Shown here: positions 9,005 through 17,649 of the stretch, one piece after another
How positions within the stretch are numbered: position 1 is the first letter of the stretch
How the letters are laid out: each line of letters begins with the position of its first letter
Source of the DNA: AP-15 sp963738185
GTDB taxonomy: Bacteria; Pseudomonadota; Alphaproteobacteria; ATCC43930; CGMCC-115725
Length of the DNA stretch: 64,000 bases
Direction: 5' to 3'
Assembly: GCA_963738185.1 (NCBI GenBank)
Contig: CAVTVA010000001.1
Coordinates: forward strand, 310,001-374,000
Program-made: the position numbers and the translations under genes
Notes under the pieces: model-generated
The model's input: the letters and a program-made list of their open reading frames with translations, nothing else
The model's database searches: none
Told to the model about the DNA's origin: nothing

Positions 9005-10000
9005 TCGCGATCGCGCCAATCAGCGACGACCAAAGCTTCGCCCGGCTGCGGCCGGAATGGGAGGCGCTGTGGCAGCGCGACCCGGCGGCGACGCCGTTCC
9101 AGTCGCCGGTTTGGCTGTTTGCCTGGTGGCGGTTTTTCGGCAGCCCAGAGCCGCTTGTGTTGACCGCGCGCGACGGCGGCGAGCTCGTCGGTATTTTGCC
9201 GCTCTACCTGCTGCGCGATCCCGGCTGCCGCAAGCTGTTGCCGGTCGGTGTCGGGTTGTCGGATTACATTGACGCAGTCATAGATCCGGCGGCGCCGGCG
9301 GCGGCCAGCCGGTTCATGGCGGCGATTGGCGAAATATCGGGCTGGGACGAATGCTGGCTGCCTGATCTGACGCTCGACGGCGTGCTCGCGCGAGCGGCTG
9401 CCCCGTCCGGCTTGATGGAGAGTGCTGCGGCGGCGGCGCCCTGCCCGGTGCTGCGCTTGCCGCGCGATCCAGGCCGGCTCGGTGAAGTCGTGCCGGGCAA
9501 AACGTTGCGCGACCTGCGCCAGGCGCGGACCCGGGCTGCGGCGCAGGGCGGCCTCGCGATCGAGACGATCGCTGAAGACCGCCTCGACGCGGCCATGGAT
9601 GATCTGCTTCGCCTGCACGAGCAGCGCTGGCGCGCCCGCGGCGAGCAAGGGCTTTGCACCGACCCGCGAGTGCAGGGCTTTCACCGCGCCGCCGCCGCCG
9701 GGCTGCTCGCGGCCGGCATGCTGCGCCTTTACCGGCTGTGGATCGGCGGTGTCGTTGGCGCGGTCTATTACGGTTTTGCCGCGAAGGGCCGGGCCTATGC
9801 CTATCTCGGCGGCTTCGATCCGGCGCAGCCGCGGCTCAGCCCGGGCATGCAGATCATCGCCCATGCGATCGAGCGCGCCGTCGCCGAGGGAGCCGCGAGC
9901 TTCGATTTCCTGCGCGGCGCCGAAGCCTACAAATACAGCCTGGGGCGCCGTCGATCGCGCCAAAATTTCCCGGCATTTGAGGCGCCGATGCCCGGGTTGA
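9001..10000 (+). CDS. FemAB/BioF2-like GNAT acyltransferase (frame break near 9941)
   Basis: About 332 residues of the CelD/BioF2 (FemAB-like GNAT) family, often found in polysaccharide operons. Diagnostic blocks are TPFQSPVWLFAWWRFFG near residue 30, LHEQRWRARGE near residue 200, GAVYYGFAAKGRAYAYLGGF, and SPGMQIIAHAIERAVAEGA with FDFLRGAEAYKYSLG. As sequenced, frame 1 runs on into a methyltransferase. Removing one base near 9941 gives the family-typical ending KYSWGAVDRAKISRHLRR and a stop at 9998-10000, overlapping the methyltransferase ATG 9988. I therefore treat it as a separate gene. ATG 9001 overlaps the preceding TGA. Confidence 0.72.
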
Positions 10001-10896
10001 CCGAAGCCGAAGAGGCTGCCTGCCCGGTTGCGGCACGCCCCGTGCTCGCCGGTTATCTGGCGGGCGAGGTTTCCGCCGAGATCGCGCTGATGCACCTCTT
10101 GCTGGGAGCGGGGGGATTGTCGCCGCTGCTCGAATCCTTGCGGAGGCTCGCCGCCACGCGCCGGGGCGCGTTCACCCATCTGCGGCGACTGGCCGATCGG
10201 AACAGCGAGGCCCTGGCGCGCGCGGCGGCTTTGGTCGAGGCGGGGCTGACGGATGCCAAGGGCGAGGATCGCGTCGCGGCCATTCGCGAGCAGTACGACC
10301 GCGCCGCGGCGTTGGCGCCGGAGGCGGCGGTCGCGCTCTATTCGCTCGGCGACCCAGCGATCCTGGAGCGCGCCACGGGCGAGCTCGCGGCATTGCTCGA
10401 CGTATGGGGGCTGTTCGGCGCTGATCGGGATGCGCTCGACATCGGCTGCGGCATCGGTCGGATCGAGCAGGCATTGGCGCCGCGTCTGCGGCACATCATC
10501 GGGATCGATCTGTCGCCGGTGATGATCGCCGAGGCGGAGCGTCGCTGCGCCAACCTCGCCAACGTCGCGTTCACGGTCTGCGACGGCCGCGCTCTGCCCG
10601 AATTTCCAGCAACCGGCTTTGATCTGGTCCTGGCGGTCGACAGCTTTCCGTGCGTCGTCTCGGCAGGGCCCGAAATTGCCGGGCATTACATCCGCGAGGC
10701 CGCCCGGTTGCTGCGCCCGGGCGGCAGTCTGGCGATCTTCAACTACTCCTATCGCGGCGACCTGGCGGCCGACCGCGCCGACATTGCCGCCCATGCCGCA
10801 GCAGCCGGGTTGCGCGTGCGGCGCAACGGCACCCGCGACCTTAGCCTCTGGGACGGCACCAGCTTTCTGCTCAGCTCGCCGTCTCGCCGCGGATAA
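9988..10896 (+). CDS. Class I SAM-dependent methyltransferase
   Basis: A 302-residue methyltransferase that reads in one frame with the preceding FemAB gene. ATG 9988 (MPGLTEAEEAACPVAARPVL) would give the usual ATG/stop overlap if the upstream frame is repaired. The N-terminal 140 residues are a helical lid-like region (YLAGEVSAEIALMHLLLG). Motif I is ALDIGCGIGRIEQALAPRL (residues 149-167), motif II IIGIDLSPVMI, and motif III REAARLLRPGGSLAIFNYSY. It is the last gene of the left operon, and its 3' end overlaps the convergent inositol-phosphate synthase by 26 bases. The substrate is unknown. If the fusion were genuine the product would be a 631-residue FemAB-methyltransferase. Confidence 0.78.
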   Translation: MPGLTEAEEAACPVAARPVLAGYLAGEVSAEIALMHLLLGAGGLSPLLESLRRLAATRRGAFTHLRRLADRNSEALARAAALVEAGLTDAKGEDRVAAIREQYDRAAALAPEAAVALYSLGDPAILERATGELAALLDVWGLFGADRDALDIGCGIGRIEQALAPRLRHIIGIDLSPVMIAEAERRCANLANVAFTVCDGRALPEFPATGFDLVLAVDSFPCVVSAGPEIAGHYIREAARLLRPGGSLAIFNYSYRGDLAADRADIAAHAAAAGLRVRRNGTRDLSLWDGTSFLLSSPSRRG

Positions 10897-11950
10897 AGGC
10901 TTCGGTCAGGGCGCGGGCTTCGTAGTCGGTGAACTGCTCGGGCGGGCTTTTCATAAAATAGCTGGCCGGGCCGACGAGCGCGCCGCCGGTGCCGCGGTCG
11001 AGCGCCAGCTTGGCGCAGCGGATCGCGTCGATGACCACCCCGGCCGAGTTCGGCGAATCCCAGACTTCGAGCTTTAATTCGCAATTGAGCGGCAGATTGC
11101 CAAAGGTCGTGCCTTCGATCCGGATGTAGCACCATTTGCGGTCGCTGAGCCACGGCACATAGTCGCTGGGGCCGACATGCGCGTCATCGTCGGTCAGCTT
11201 GTCGTCGAGCTGGCTGGTGACCGCGTCGGTCTTCGAGCGCTTCTTCGATTGCAGCCGCTCGCGCTCCAGCATGTTCTGGAAGTCGCTGTTGCCGCCAAAA
11301 TTGAGCTGGTAGGTGCGATCGACCCGCACCCCGCGCTCGCGGAACAGATTGGCCAGCACGCGATGGACGATCGTGGCGCCGACCTGGCTCTTGATGTCGT
11401 CGCCGATCAGCGGCACCCCGTGCTCGGCGAACCGCGCTCGCCAACGCGCATCCTTGGCGATGAACACCGGGATGCAGTTGACATAGCCGCATCCGGCCAC
11501 CAGCGCCTCTTCGGCATACCAGCGCGACGCCGCTTCGGAGCCGACCGGCAAGTAGGAGACGACGATCTCGGCCCCGGTTCGCCGCAAGGTGCCGGCCACA
11601 TCGTCCACCGGCAACGGCGACTCGATCACCGTTTCGCGCAGGTATTTGCCGATGCCGTCATGAGTTGGCCCGCGCCGGACCTCGACCCCGGTCGAGCGGA
11701 CCGCGGCAAAGCGCTCGGTATTGTTGGGCGGGGCGGCGATCGCCTCGGCAAGGTCGCGCCCGACCTTTCCCTCGGCAACGTCGAAGGCAGCCACAAACTC
11801 GATGTCGCCCACGTGATAGCCGCCGAGATCGAGGTGCATGATCCCGGGGATCGGGCGGTCGCCGGTCGCGCCGCGGTAGAATTCGACACCTTGGACCAGC
11901 GACGACGCGCAGTTGCCGACCCCGATCAGCGCCACCCTGATTTTCGCCAA
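10871..11950 (-). CDS. Inositol-3-phosphate synthase (myo-inositol-1-phosphate synthase)
   Basis: A 359-residue enzyme that converts glucose 6-phosphate to inositol 3-phosphate with NAD+. The N-terminal Rossmann loop is VALIGVGNCASSLVQGVEFY. GGNSDFQNM, RERLQSKKRSKTDAV and SDRKWCYIRIEG are signature blocks of the bacterial/archaeal short-form synthases. The best start is TTG 11950, because GGAGG stands 5 bases upstream and the protein begins LAKIRVALIG. The in-frame ATG at 12022 would add 24 residues with no family support. It converges with the saccharide operon (26-base 3' overlap). Inositol could feed that pathway or make phosphatidylinositol-type lipids; neither is shown by the sequence. 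Confidence 0.86.
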   Translation of the reverse strand: MAKIRVALIGVGNCASSLVQGVEFYRGATGDRPIPGIMHLDLGGYHVGDIEFVAAFDVAEGKVGRDLAEAIAAPPNNTERFAAVRSTGVEVRRGPTHDGIGKYLRETVIESPLPVDDVAGTLRRTGAEIVVSYLPVGSEAASRWYAEEALVAGCGYVNCIPVFIAKDARWRARFAEHGVPLIGDDIKSQVGATIVHRVLANLFRERGVRVDRTYQLNFGGNSDFQNMLERERLQSKKRSKTDAVTSQLDDKLTDDDAHVGPSDYVPWLSDRKWCYIRIEGTTFGNLPLNCELKLEVWDSPNSAGVVIDAIRCAKLALDRGTGGALVGPASYFMKSPPEQFTDYEARALTEAFIRGETAS

Positions 11951-12084
11951 GAGAGCCTCCGCGGCGCCCACCGCCGGGCGAACCTCGCAGCAAACGGCGG
12001 CAGGGTCGCAAAGGTTCAGCATCCGAGCCGCTTTTCGCGCGAACGGACGATGCCGGAGCCCACCGATGCCGGAGCCCGGGCCCC

Positions 12085-12459
12085 CTATCGGCAGAACCGG
12101 ATCGGCAGAGCGAACGGCCGGCCGAGGATCATCACCGCGCCGAGGCGATGCGCGCCGTTCCAAACCATCCGCCCGGCGCGGTTGGCGGCGGCGTGGACCA
12201 CGACCGGGTCATCGTCGCCGCGATCTTCCCAAGCGCCGGCCTCCATCACCGCGGCATAGCGGGCGGAAATTTCCAGGAGGATTGTTTTTGCCTGCGGCGT
12301 GTAAAAATGCGGCTGGAGCCAAGCCTCGGCGGTGACCGGCCGGACCGTGCATCGGATCAATTCGGGAGAATGCTGGCGATAGAGGCGGCCGCCCGAGGCG
12401 GGCGGAGCACCTGGATGCCGGCTGCGATAGTCCGCGAGCGCATCAGCCGCGTCGATCAT
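12085..12459 (-). CDS. Hypothetical protein
   Basis: A possible 124-residue protein starting MIDAADALADYRSRHPGAPP; GTG 12465 would add two residues. The interior, with SPELIRCTVRPVTAEAW and LEISARYAAVMEAGAWED, has a protein-like composition and no signal peptide or membrane segment. I do not recognise a family. It stands between the inositol-3-phosphate synthase and a methyltransferase on the same strand, with 134 bases to the synthase start. Opposite-strand open frames overlap it, as is usual at this GC content, so coding status is moderate. Confidence 0.42.
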   Translation of the reverse strand: MIDAADALADYRSRHPGAPPASGGRLYRQHSPELIRCTVRPVTAEAWLQPHFYTPQAKTILLEISARYAAVMEAGAWEDRGDDDPVVVHAAANRAGRMVWNGAHRLGAVMILGRPFALPIRFCR

Positions 12460-12554
12460 GCTCACACCCCGCGCCGCTGCCGAGGTTCGGCGAGCAACAT
12501 TTTCGCGGGCCGGGGCGGCCCGTCAAGCCTGTCGGTCGCCGAATAGGTGCGCGA

Positions 12555-13469
12555 TCAACAAGCCGGCATTGCGGCGCGCCGCATCCAGAAACAACCGCCA
12601 CCCGTACCCATGTCCTGGAACAAATCTTCGCGCGCCCACAGCGACGATAGAATACCATGTAGGCTTGGCTGGCTCGTGGCCCACGCTACTGGCAGCATGA
12701 TCTCGTCGCCATAGGCGCCGCCCAGCAAATAAGTCAGCAGCAGGTATTGTTCGTTGTAGAAGCGGTTTCGCCACTCCTCTGGGTAATCCCAAGGCAGGAA
12801 GATGTCGTGCATACCCCAGATTGTTCCGGGCCGCAATGCTGGCATCACCTCGGTAAAGAATACAGTTACGTCAGAGTTGGGGAAACTGCGGTGACTGTTA
12901 TCTATGAACAACAGGTCCTCAGCACCGATCCCCTCCCAGAACTCGCGCGACACCTCCTCCATTCGACTACGAACGACCTGATCGCAGATAGCATCGATAT
13001 CGGTGTGCGGGTGCGGGTCGATCGAGACGATGCGGGTCTGCAAGTTCAGATCGCTGATAGCCTGTCGCGCGAAACGGGTGGACATGCCGGACCCCACCTC
13101 GATATATCGCTGCGGCGACCGTTCCGCGATCAGGCCATAGAGCGAGGCAGCATCGAAGGGCGGGAACCAGTTATTCGTCCAGAAGGGACGGCTCGCATCT
13201 TCTTGCAAACGCGGGATGCGGAGCAGCGCGTCGACGTGCCGGGCTATACTGCGCAGGGTAGCGGCGTAATGATCCTCCTCCGCGCGCAGCCGCCCTATCA
13301 GACGCCTCCCACCGGCTGCGTCCTCGATAGCGCGCCGGTGGGGATAATAGGAATAGTCGGTTACGATAACACGCCCCTCGGTCTCAGTCCGCGCGAGGAG
13401 GGCGTCCCGCTGGTCACGCAGCCGACGAATAGGCGGCACTAGAAGAGCGGCGGTACGGAGCAGGTTCAT
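12555..13469 (-). CDS. Class I methyltransferase (Methyltransf_24-like)
   Basis: A 304-residue protein with motif I RYIEVGSGMSTRFARQAISD (residues 121-140), IVSIDPHPHTDIDAICDQVV as motif II, and DLLFIDNSHRSFPNSDVTVF plus TIWGMHDIFLPWDYPEEW, as in Methyltransf_24 proteins tied to saccharide or secondary metabolism. ATG 13469 begins MNLLRTAALLVPPIRRLRDQ, a short hydrophobic/basic lead. The reading frame stays open upstream through the tRNA-Lys gene, but that part is clearly not coding. Its DNA is visibly richer in A and T than its neighbours. With a tRNA gene at its 5' side, this suggests horizontal acquisition. The substrate is unknown. Confidence 0.78.
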   Translation of the reverse strand: MNLLRTAALLVPPIRRLRDQRDALLARTETEGRVIVTDYSYYPHRRAIEDAAGGRRLIGRLRAEEDHYAATLRSIARHVDALLRIPRLQEDASRPFWTNNWFPPFDAASLYGLIAERSPQRYIEVGSGMSTRFARQAISDLNLQTRIVSIDPHPHTDIDAICDQVVRSRMEEVSREFWEGIGAEDLLFIDNSHRSFPNSDVTVFFTEVMPALRPGTIWGMHDIFLPWDYPEEWRNRFYNEQYLLLTYLLGGAYGDEIMLPVAWATSQPSLHGILSSLWAREDLFQDMGTGGGCFWMRRAAMPAC

Positions 13470-13516
13470 CAGTCTGTTCTGTTCCCGGGTTCTCCGTCGC
13501 AACCGATTGATCGATT

Positions 13517-13592
<76 letters not shown>

Positions 13593-13691
13593 GTCGCGGG
13601 ACGCGCTCTATAGCAAGCCGCCGCCGCGTTGTCGAGACGGCTAGTCGAGAGGCGGCTTGTCGAGGGGCCTGGCCCGCCAGCCGGTCAGCTG

Positions 13692-16454
13692 TCACACGCG
13701 GCCGTGGCAGTGCTTGAATTTTCGGCCGGAGCCGCAGGGGCACGGGGCGTTGCGCGGGGTGCCGGCCCAGGGCGCGCGCGGCCCGGCCACCCGCTGCGGC
13801 TCGCCCCGGTCGGCGCCGTTGCCCGAGCCGCCATAGCCTGAGCCGCCGCGGCGTGCGGCGCGCGGGCGCGCAGCGACCGGCCGCCCGTTGGTGCCGGTGG
13901 CGCGCATTTCCTCGGCCATCGCCTCCTCAGGCTCGGCCGCCAGTTCGGCATAGGCCGGCTGCTGCACGCGCAATTCGATGTGCGACAAGACCGAGGTGAC
14001 GTGCTGGCGCAGATTGACCAGCATTGCTTCGAACAGCTCGAAGGCTTCGCGCTTGTACTCGTTGAGCGGGTCGCGCTGCCCATAGGCGCGCAAATTGATC
14101 CCCTGCCGCAGATGATCGAGCGACAAGAGGTGGTCCTTCCAGATCTGGTCGAGGAGCTGCAGCAGCAGGCTCTTTTCCGCCATGCGCATCAGCTCCGGCC
14201 CATAATTGGCCGTCTTCTCCGCCATCTTGCGGTCGGCGGCGGCGATGATGCGCGCCGTCACCTCGTCGCGATCGATCCCCTCCTCCTTGACCCATTCGCT
14301 GAGCGCCAGGTCGAGCGCCAGCAAGCGCAGGCACTCGGCGTGCAGCCCGGCGATGTCCCATTGCTCGGGCAGCGAATTGTCGGGGATCGCCACCGCAACG
14401 GCTTCCTCGATCGTCTCGTTGCGCATGTCGGCGACGGTGATGGCGACCTCGCGCGAGTTCATGATCTCGCGCCGCTGCTCATAGACCACCTTGCGCTGGT
14501 CGTTCATCACATCGTCGAATTTTAAGAGCTGCTTTCTGATGTCGTAGTTGCGCGCCTCGACCTTTTGCTGCGCTTTGGCGAGCGCTTTGTTGACCCAGGG
14601 ATGGATGATCGCCTCGCCCTCTTTGAGGCCGAGACGCTGCAGCATCGAATCCATCCGCTCGGAGCCGAAGATGCGCATCAGATCGTCTTCGAGCGAGACA
14701 AAGAATTTGGAGGCGCCGGGGTCGCCTTGTCGCCCCGAGCGGCCGCGCAGCTGGTTGTCGATGCGCCGGCTCTCATGCCGCTCGCTGCCGATCACAAAGA
14801 GCCCGCCGGCCTGAACCACCTCCTCATGCGCCGCGTCGATCTCCTGGCGGATGGCGGCCTCCCTCGTCTGGCACTGCTCGTCCACGCCCCGACTGCCGTC
14901 GGCGACCGCGGCGCGCTCGATTTCCAGCCGCATTTCGAGATTGCCGCCGAGCTTGATGTCGGTGCCGCGCCCGGCCATGTTGGTCGCGATCGTCACGGCG
15001 CCCGGCCGGCCGGCCTGGGCGATGATGTGGGCCTCCTGCTCGTGATAGCGCGCGTTCAGCACGTTGTGCGGGATTTTGTGCTTTTTGAACAGCGCCGCGA
15101 GGGCCTCGGATTTCTCGATGCTGACGGTGCCGCACAGCACCGGCTGCCCGCGCGCGCGGCATTCGCTGACCTGCTGCGCGATCGCCTCGTATTTCTCGCG
15201 CGTCGTGCGGTAGACCTCGTCATCGGTATCGGCGCGGCGCACTGGCTCGTTGGTCGGGATTTCGATCGCTTCGAGCTTGTAGATGTCGCCGAATTCCTCC
15301 GACTCGGTCATCGCCGTGCCGGTCATGCCGGCTAGCTTGGGGTAGAGCCGGAAATAGTTCTGAAACGTGATCGAGGCGAGCGTCTGGTTCTCGTTCTGGA
15401 CGGTCACCTCCTCCTTGGCCTCGAGCGCCTGGTGCAGCCCCTCCGAATAGCGCCGCCCCTCCATCATCCGGCCGGTGAACTCGTCGATGATGATGATCTT
15501 GTCGTCCTTGACGATGTAGTCGGTGTCGCGGGCGAAGAGCTTGTGTGCGCGCAATGCCTGGTTGACGTGGTGGACCAGCCCGACGTTATGGATGTCGTAC
15601 AGCGAGCCGGCGGTCATCAGCCCGGTGTCGCGCAGCAACGCCTCGATCTTCTCGACGCCCGATTCGGTCAGAGCGACGGTGCGCTGCTTTTCATCCTTTT
15701 CGTAATCGTCGGGCTCGAGCGGCGGGATCAGCTTGTCGACTCGGATATAGAGTTCGGAGTTGTCCTCGGTCGGGCCGGAGATGATCAGCGGCGTGCGCGC
15801 CTCGTCGATCAGGATCGAATCGACCTCGTCCACGATCGCGTAATGAAACGGTCGCTGGACCATGTCCTCGATCCGAAACTTCATGTTGTCGCGCAAATAG
15901 TCGAAGCCGAGCTCATTGTTGGTGCCATAGGTGACATCGGCCAGATAGGCTTGCTGGCGCTGCATGTCGTCGAGCTCGTGGACGATGCAATCCACCGACA
16001 GACCAAGGAAGCGATAGATTTGGCCCATCCACTCGGCGTCGCGGCGGGCGAGATAATCGTTGACGGTGACGACATGCACGCCGTTGCCGACAAGCGCATT
16101 GAGATAGACGGGAAGGGTCGAGACCAGGGTCTTGCCTTCGCCGGTCTTCATCTCGGCGATCATGCCGCGATGCAGGACGACCCCGCCCATCAGCTGCACG
16201 TCGAAATGGCGCTGGCCGAGGGTGCGCTTGGCGGCCTCGCGCACGGTGGCGAAGGCATCGATCAACAAATCGTCGAGCTCGGCGCCGTCGGCAAGCTGCT
16301 GCTTGAATTGCTGGGTCCGGGCGCGCAGCGCGTCGTCCGACAGCGCCTCGAGCTGCGGCTCGATTTCGTTGATGGCGGAGACGATCGGCCCCAAGCTTTT
16401 GACGTAGCGGTCATTGGCGGAGCCGAACAGCCGCCGGGCTAAAGCGCCAAGCAT
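13692..16454 (-). CDS. secA: Preprotein translocase ATPase SecA
   Basis: A 920-residue SecA, the ATPase motor that drives proteins through SecYEG. The start chosen is MLGALARRLFGSANDR (ATG 16454); the ORF extends 5 codons further. Walker A is MKTGEGKT at residues 102-109, Walker B is within IVDEVDSILIDEARTPLI, and GTDIKLGGN and RRIDNQLRGRSGRQGDPGAS mark the second nucleotide-binding half. The C-terminal tail after about residue 850 is a Gly/Arg-rich linker followed by the zinc-binding SEC-C motif CPCGSGRKFKHCHG, which binds SecB. All hallmark regions are intact with no frame break. It is transcribed divergently from the prolyl isomerase gene. Confidence 0.98.
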   Translation of the reverse strand: MLGALARRLFGSANDRYVKSLGPIVSAINEIEPQLEALSDDALRARTQQFKQQLADGAELDDLLIDAFATVREAAKRTLGQRHFDVQLMGGVVLHRGMIAEMKTGEGKTLVSTLPVYLNALVGNGVHVVTVNDYLARRDAEWMGQIYRFLGLSVDCIVHELDDMQRQQAYLADVTYGTNNELGFDYLRDNMKFRIEDMVQRPFHYAIVDEVDSILIDEARTPLIISGPTEDNSELYIRVDKLIPPLEPDDYEKDEKQRTVALTESGVEKIEALLRDTGLMTAGSLYDIHNVGLVHHVNQALRAHKLFARDTDYIVKDDKIIIIDEFTGRMMEGRRYSEGLHQALEAKEEVTVQNENQTLASITFQNYFRLYPKLAGMTGTAMTESEEFGDIYKLEAIEIPTNEPVRRADTDDEVYRTTREKYEAIAQQVSECRARGQPVLCGTVSIEKSEALAALFKKHKIPHNVLNARYHEQEAHIIAQAGRPGAVTIATNMAGRGTDIKLGGNLEMRLEIERAAVADGSRGVDEQCQTREAAIRQEIDAAHEEVVQAGGLFVIGSERHESRRIDNQLRGRSGRQGDPGASKFFVSLEDDLMRIFGSERMDSMLQRLGLKEGEAIIHPWVNKALAKAQQKVEARNYDIRKQLLKFDDVMNDQRKVVYEQRREIMNSREVAITVADMRNETIEEAVAVAIPDNSLPEQWDIAGLHAECLRLLALDLALSEWVKEEGIDRDEVTARIIAAADRKMAEKTANYGPELMRMAEKSLLLQLLDQIWKDHLLSLDHLRQGINLRAYGQRDPLNEYKREAFELFEAMLVNLRQHVTSVLSHIELRVQQPAYAELAAEPEEAMAEEMRATGTNGRPVAARPRAARRGGSGYGGSGNGADRGEPQRVAGPRAPWAGTPRNAPCPCGSGRKFKHCHGRV

Positions 16455-16705
16455 GGAACCCTCGGGCAACGGAGGCGAATGGCTGGATATGTTCGCACGG
16501 CGAGCCCACCAGAGATAGGCGGACCGGCCGAAACTGTCAATTCGCCAGCACCGCCGCCGGCCGCCGACCGAGCAAGGCGTCCGCCCGCCGCTGGTTCACC
16601 GGCCAGCCGATTCGTGCGCTTGTCCGCACCCGGTCGATATGCATTGATGGCCGCGGCTCGGCGGCCCGCGAAACTGCGGCCGCTGTTCTGCCGGGGGGGT
16701 CCGAG

Positions 16706-17602
16706 ATGCTGTCGCGTTCTTCGCTTGCCGCGGCGCTTGGCGTGGCGCTCTGCACCGGGCTTGCCGCCGTTCCCGCGGGCGCCGCCGATCCGACGCCGCC
16801 GCAACCCGTTCCTGCCGCGGCGCCGGCGAGCGCATTGCCGCCGGGAAACACCGTGGTCGCGCGCGTCAATGGGGTCGCGCTGCATCTTGCCGATGTCGAG
16901 GCCGCGCAGCAAAGCCTGCCGCCCCAGGCGCAAAAGCTGCCGCTCGCCCGGATCTACCCGATTCTGCTCGACCGGCTGGTTGACGGCGCGCTGGTCACCG
17001 AGGCCGGGCGCAGCGAGCATCTCGATCGCGACCCGGCGGTGCAGGACCGGCTGAAGCTCTATGATGACCACCTGATCCAGCAGGCCTATATCGAGCAGCT
17101 GATCAAGGGGGCCGAGAGCGAGGGGCAGCTGAAGGCGCGCTATCAGAAGCTCCTTCAGGACCAGCCGCCGCGCGAGGAGGTCCGCGCCCGCCATATCCTG
17201 GTCAAGACCGAGGCCGAGGCCAAATCGATCATCGCCCAGCTCGACAAGGGGGCGGATTTCGCCACCCTCGCCAAGAAATATTCGACCGACCCGGGTGCCA
17301 CCTCCGGCGGGGATCTCGGCTATTTCACCCGCGACGACATGGTGCCGGCATTCTCCGCCGCGGCGTTCGCGCTGCCGGTCGGCAAATATACCGAGACCCC
17401 GGTCAAAACCGAATTCGGCTGGCATGTGATCCTGGTCGAGGACCGCCGGGTCAAAAAGCCGCCGAGCTTTGAGGAGGCGCGCGCCGAAGTGACGCGCCTC
17501 GTCGCCCACGACGTGATCGCGGCAAAGCTGAAAGAGCTGCGCGGCAATGCCAAGATCGAAACCTTTGGGCTCGACGGCAAGCCGCTGCCCCCGGCCAAAT
17601 AA
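16706..17602 (+). CDS. Parvulin-type peptidyl-prolyl cis-trans isomerase (PrsA/SurA-like), exported
   Basis: A 298-residue secreted foldase. Residues 1-27 form a Sec signal peptide (SLAAALGVALCTGLAAVPAG then AA). A Pro/Ala-rich linker follows, then a SurA-N-like helical region with VVARVNGVALHLADVEAAQQ. The rotamase domain covers about residues 155-250: VRARHILVKTEAEAKSII, then DPGATSGGDLGYFTRDDMVP and FGWHVILVEDRR. It should assist folding of exported or outer-membrane proteins in the periplasm. Divergent pairing with secA fits export. ATG 16706 follows a G-rich ribosome-binding stretch. It ends 47 bases before argJ and may share its transcript. Confidence 0.9.
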   Translation: MLSRSSLAAALGVALCTGLAAVPAGAADPTPPQPVPAAAPASALPPGNTVVARVNGVALHLADVEAAQQSLPPQAQKLPLARIYPILLDRLVDGALVTEAGRSEHLDRDPAVQDRLKLYDDHLIQQAYIEQLIKGAESEGQLKARYQKLLQDQPPREEVRARHILVKTEAEAKSIIAQLDKGADFATLAKKYSTDPGATSGGDLGYFTRDDMVPAFSAAAFALPVGKYTETPVKTEFGWHVILVEDRRVKKPPSFEEARAEVTRLVAHDVIAAKLKELRGNAKIETFGLDGKPLPPAK

Positions 17603-17649
17603 CTGCGACGCCGCCAAGACTGCCGCGCCCGCCGCATGGAAGAGAGCCG

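Noticed and set aside
8956..10794. 612-residue open frame on the minus strand
   Set aside because: Antisense shadow of the FemAB-like and methyltransferase genes, with no recognisable motif.
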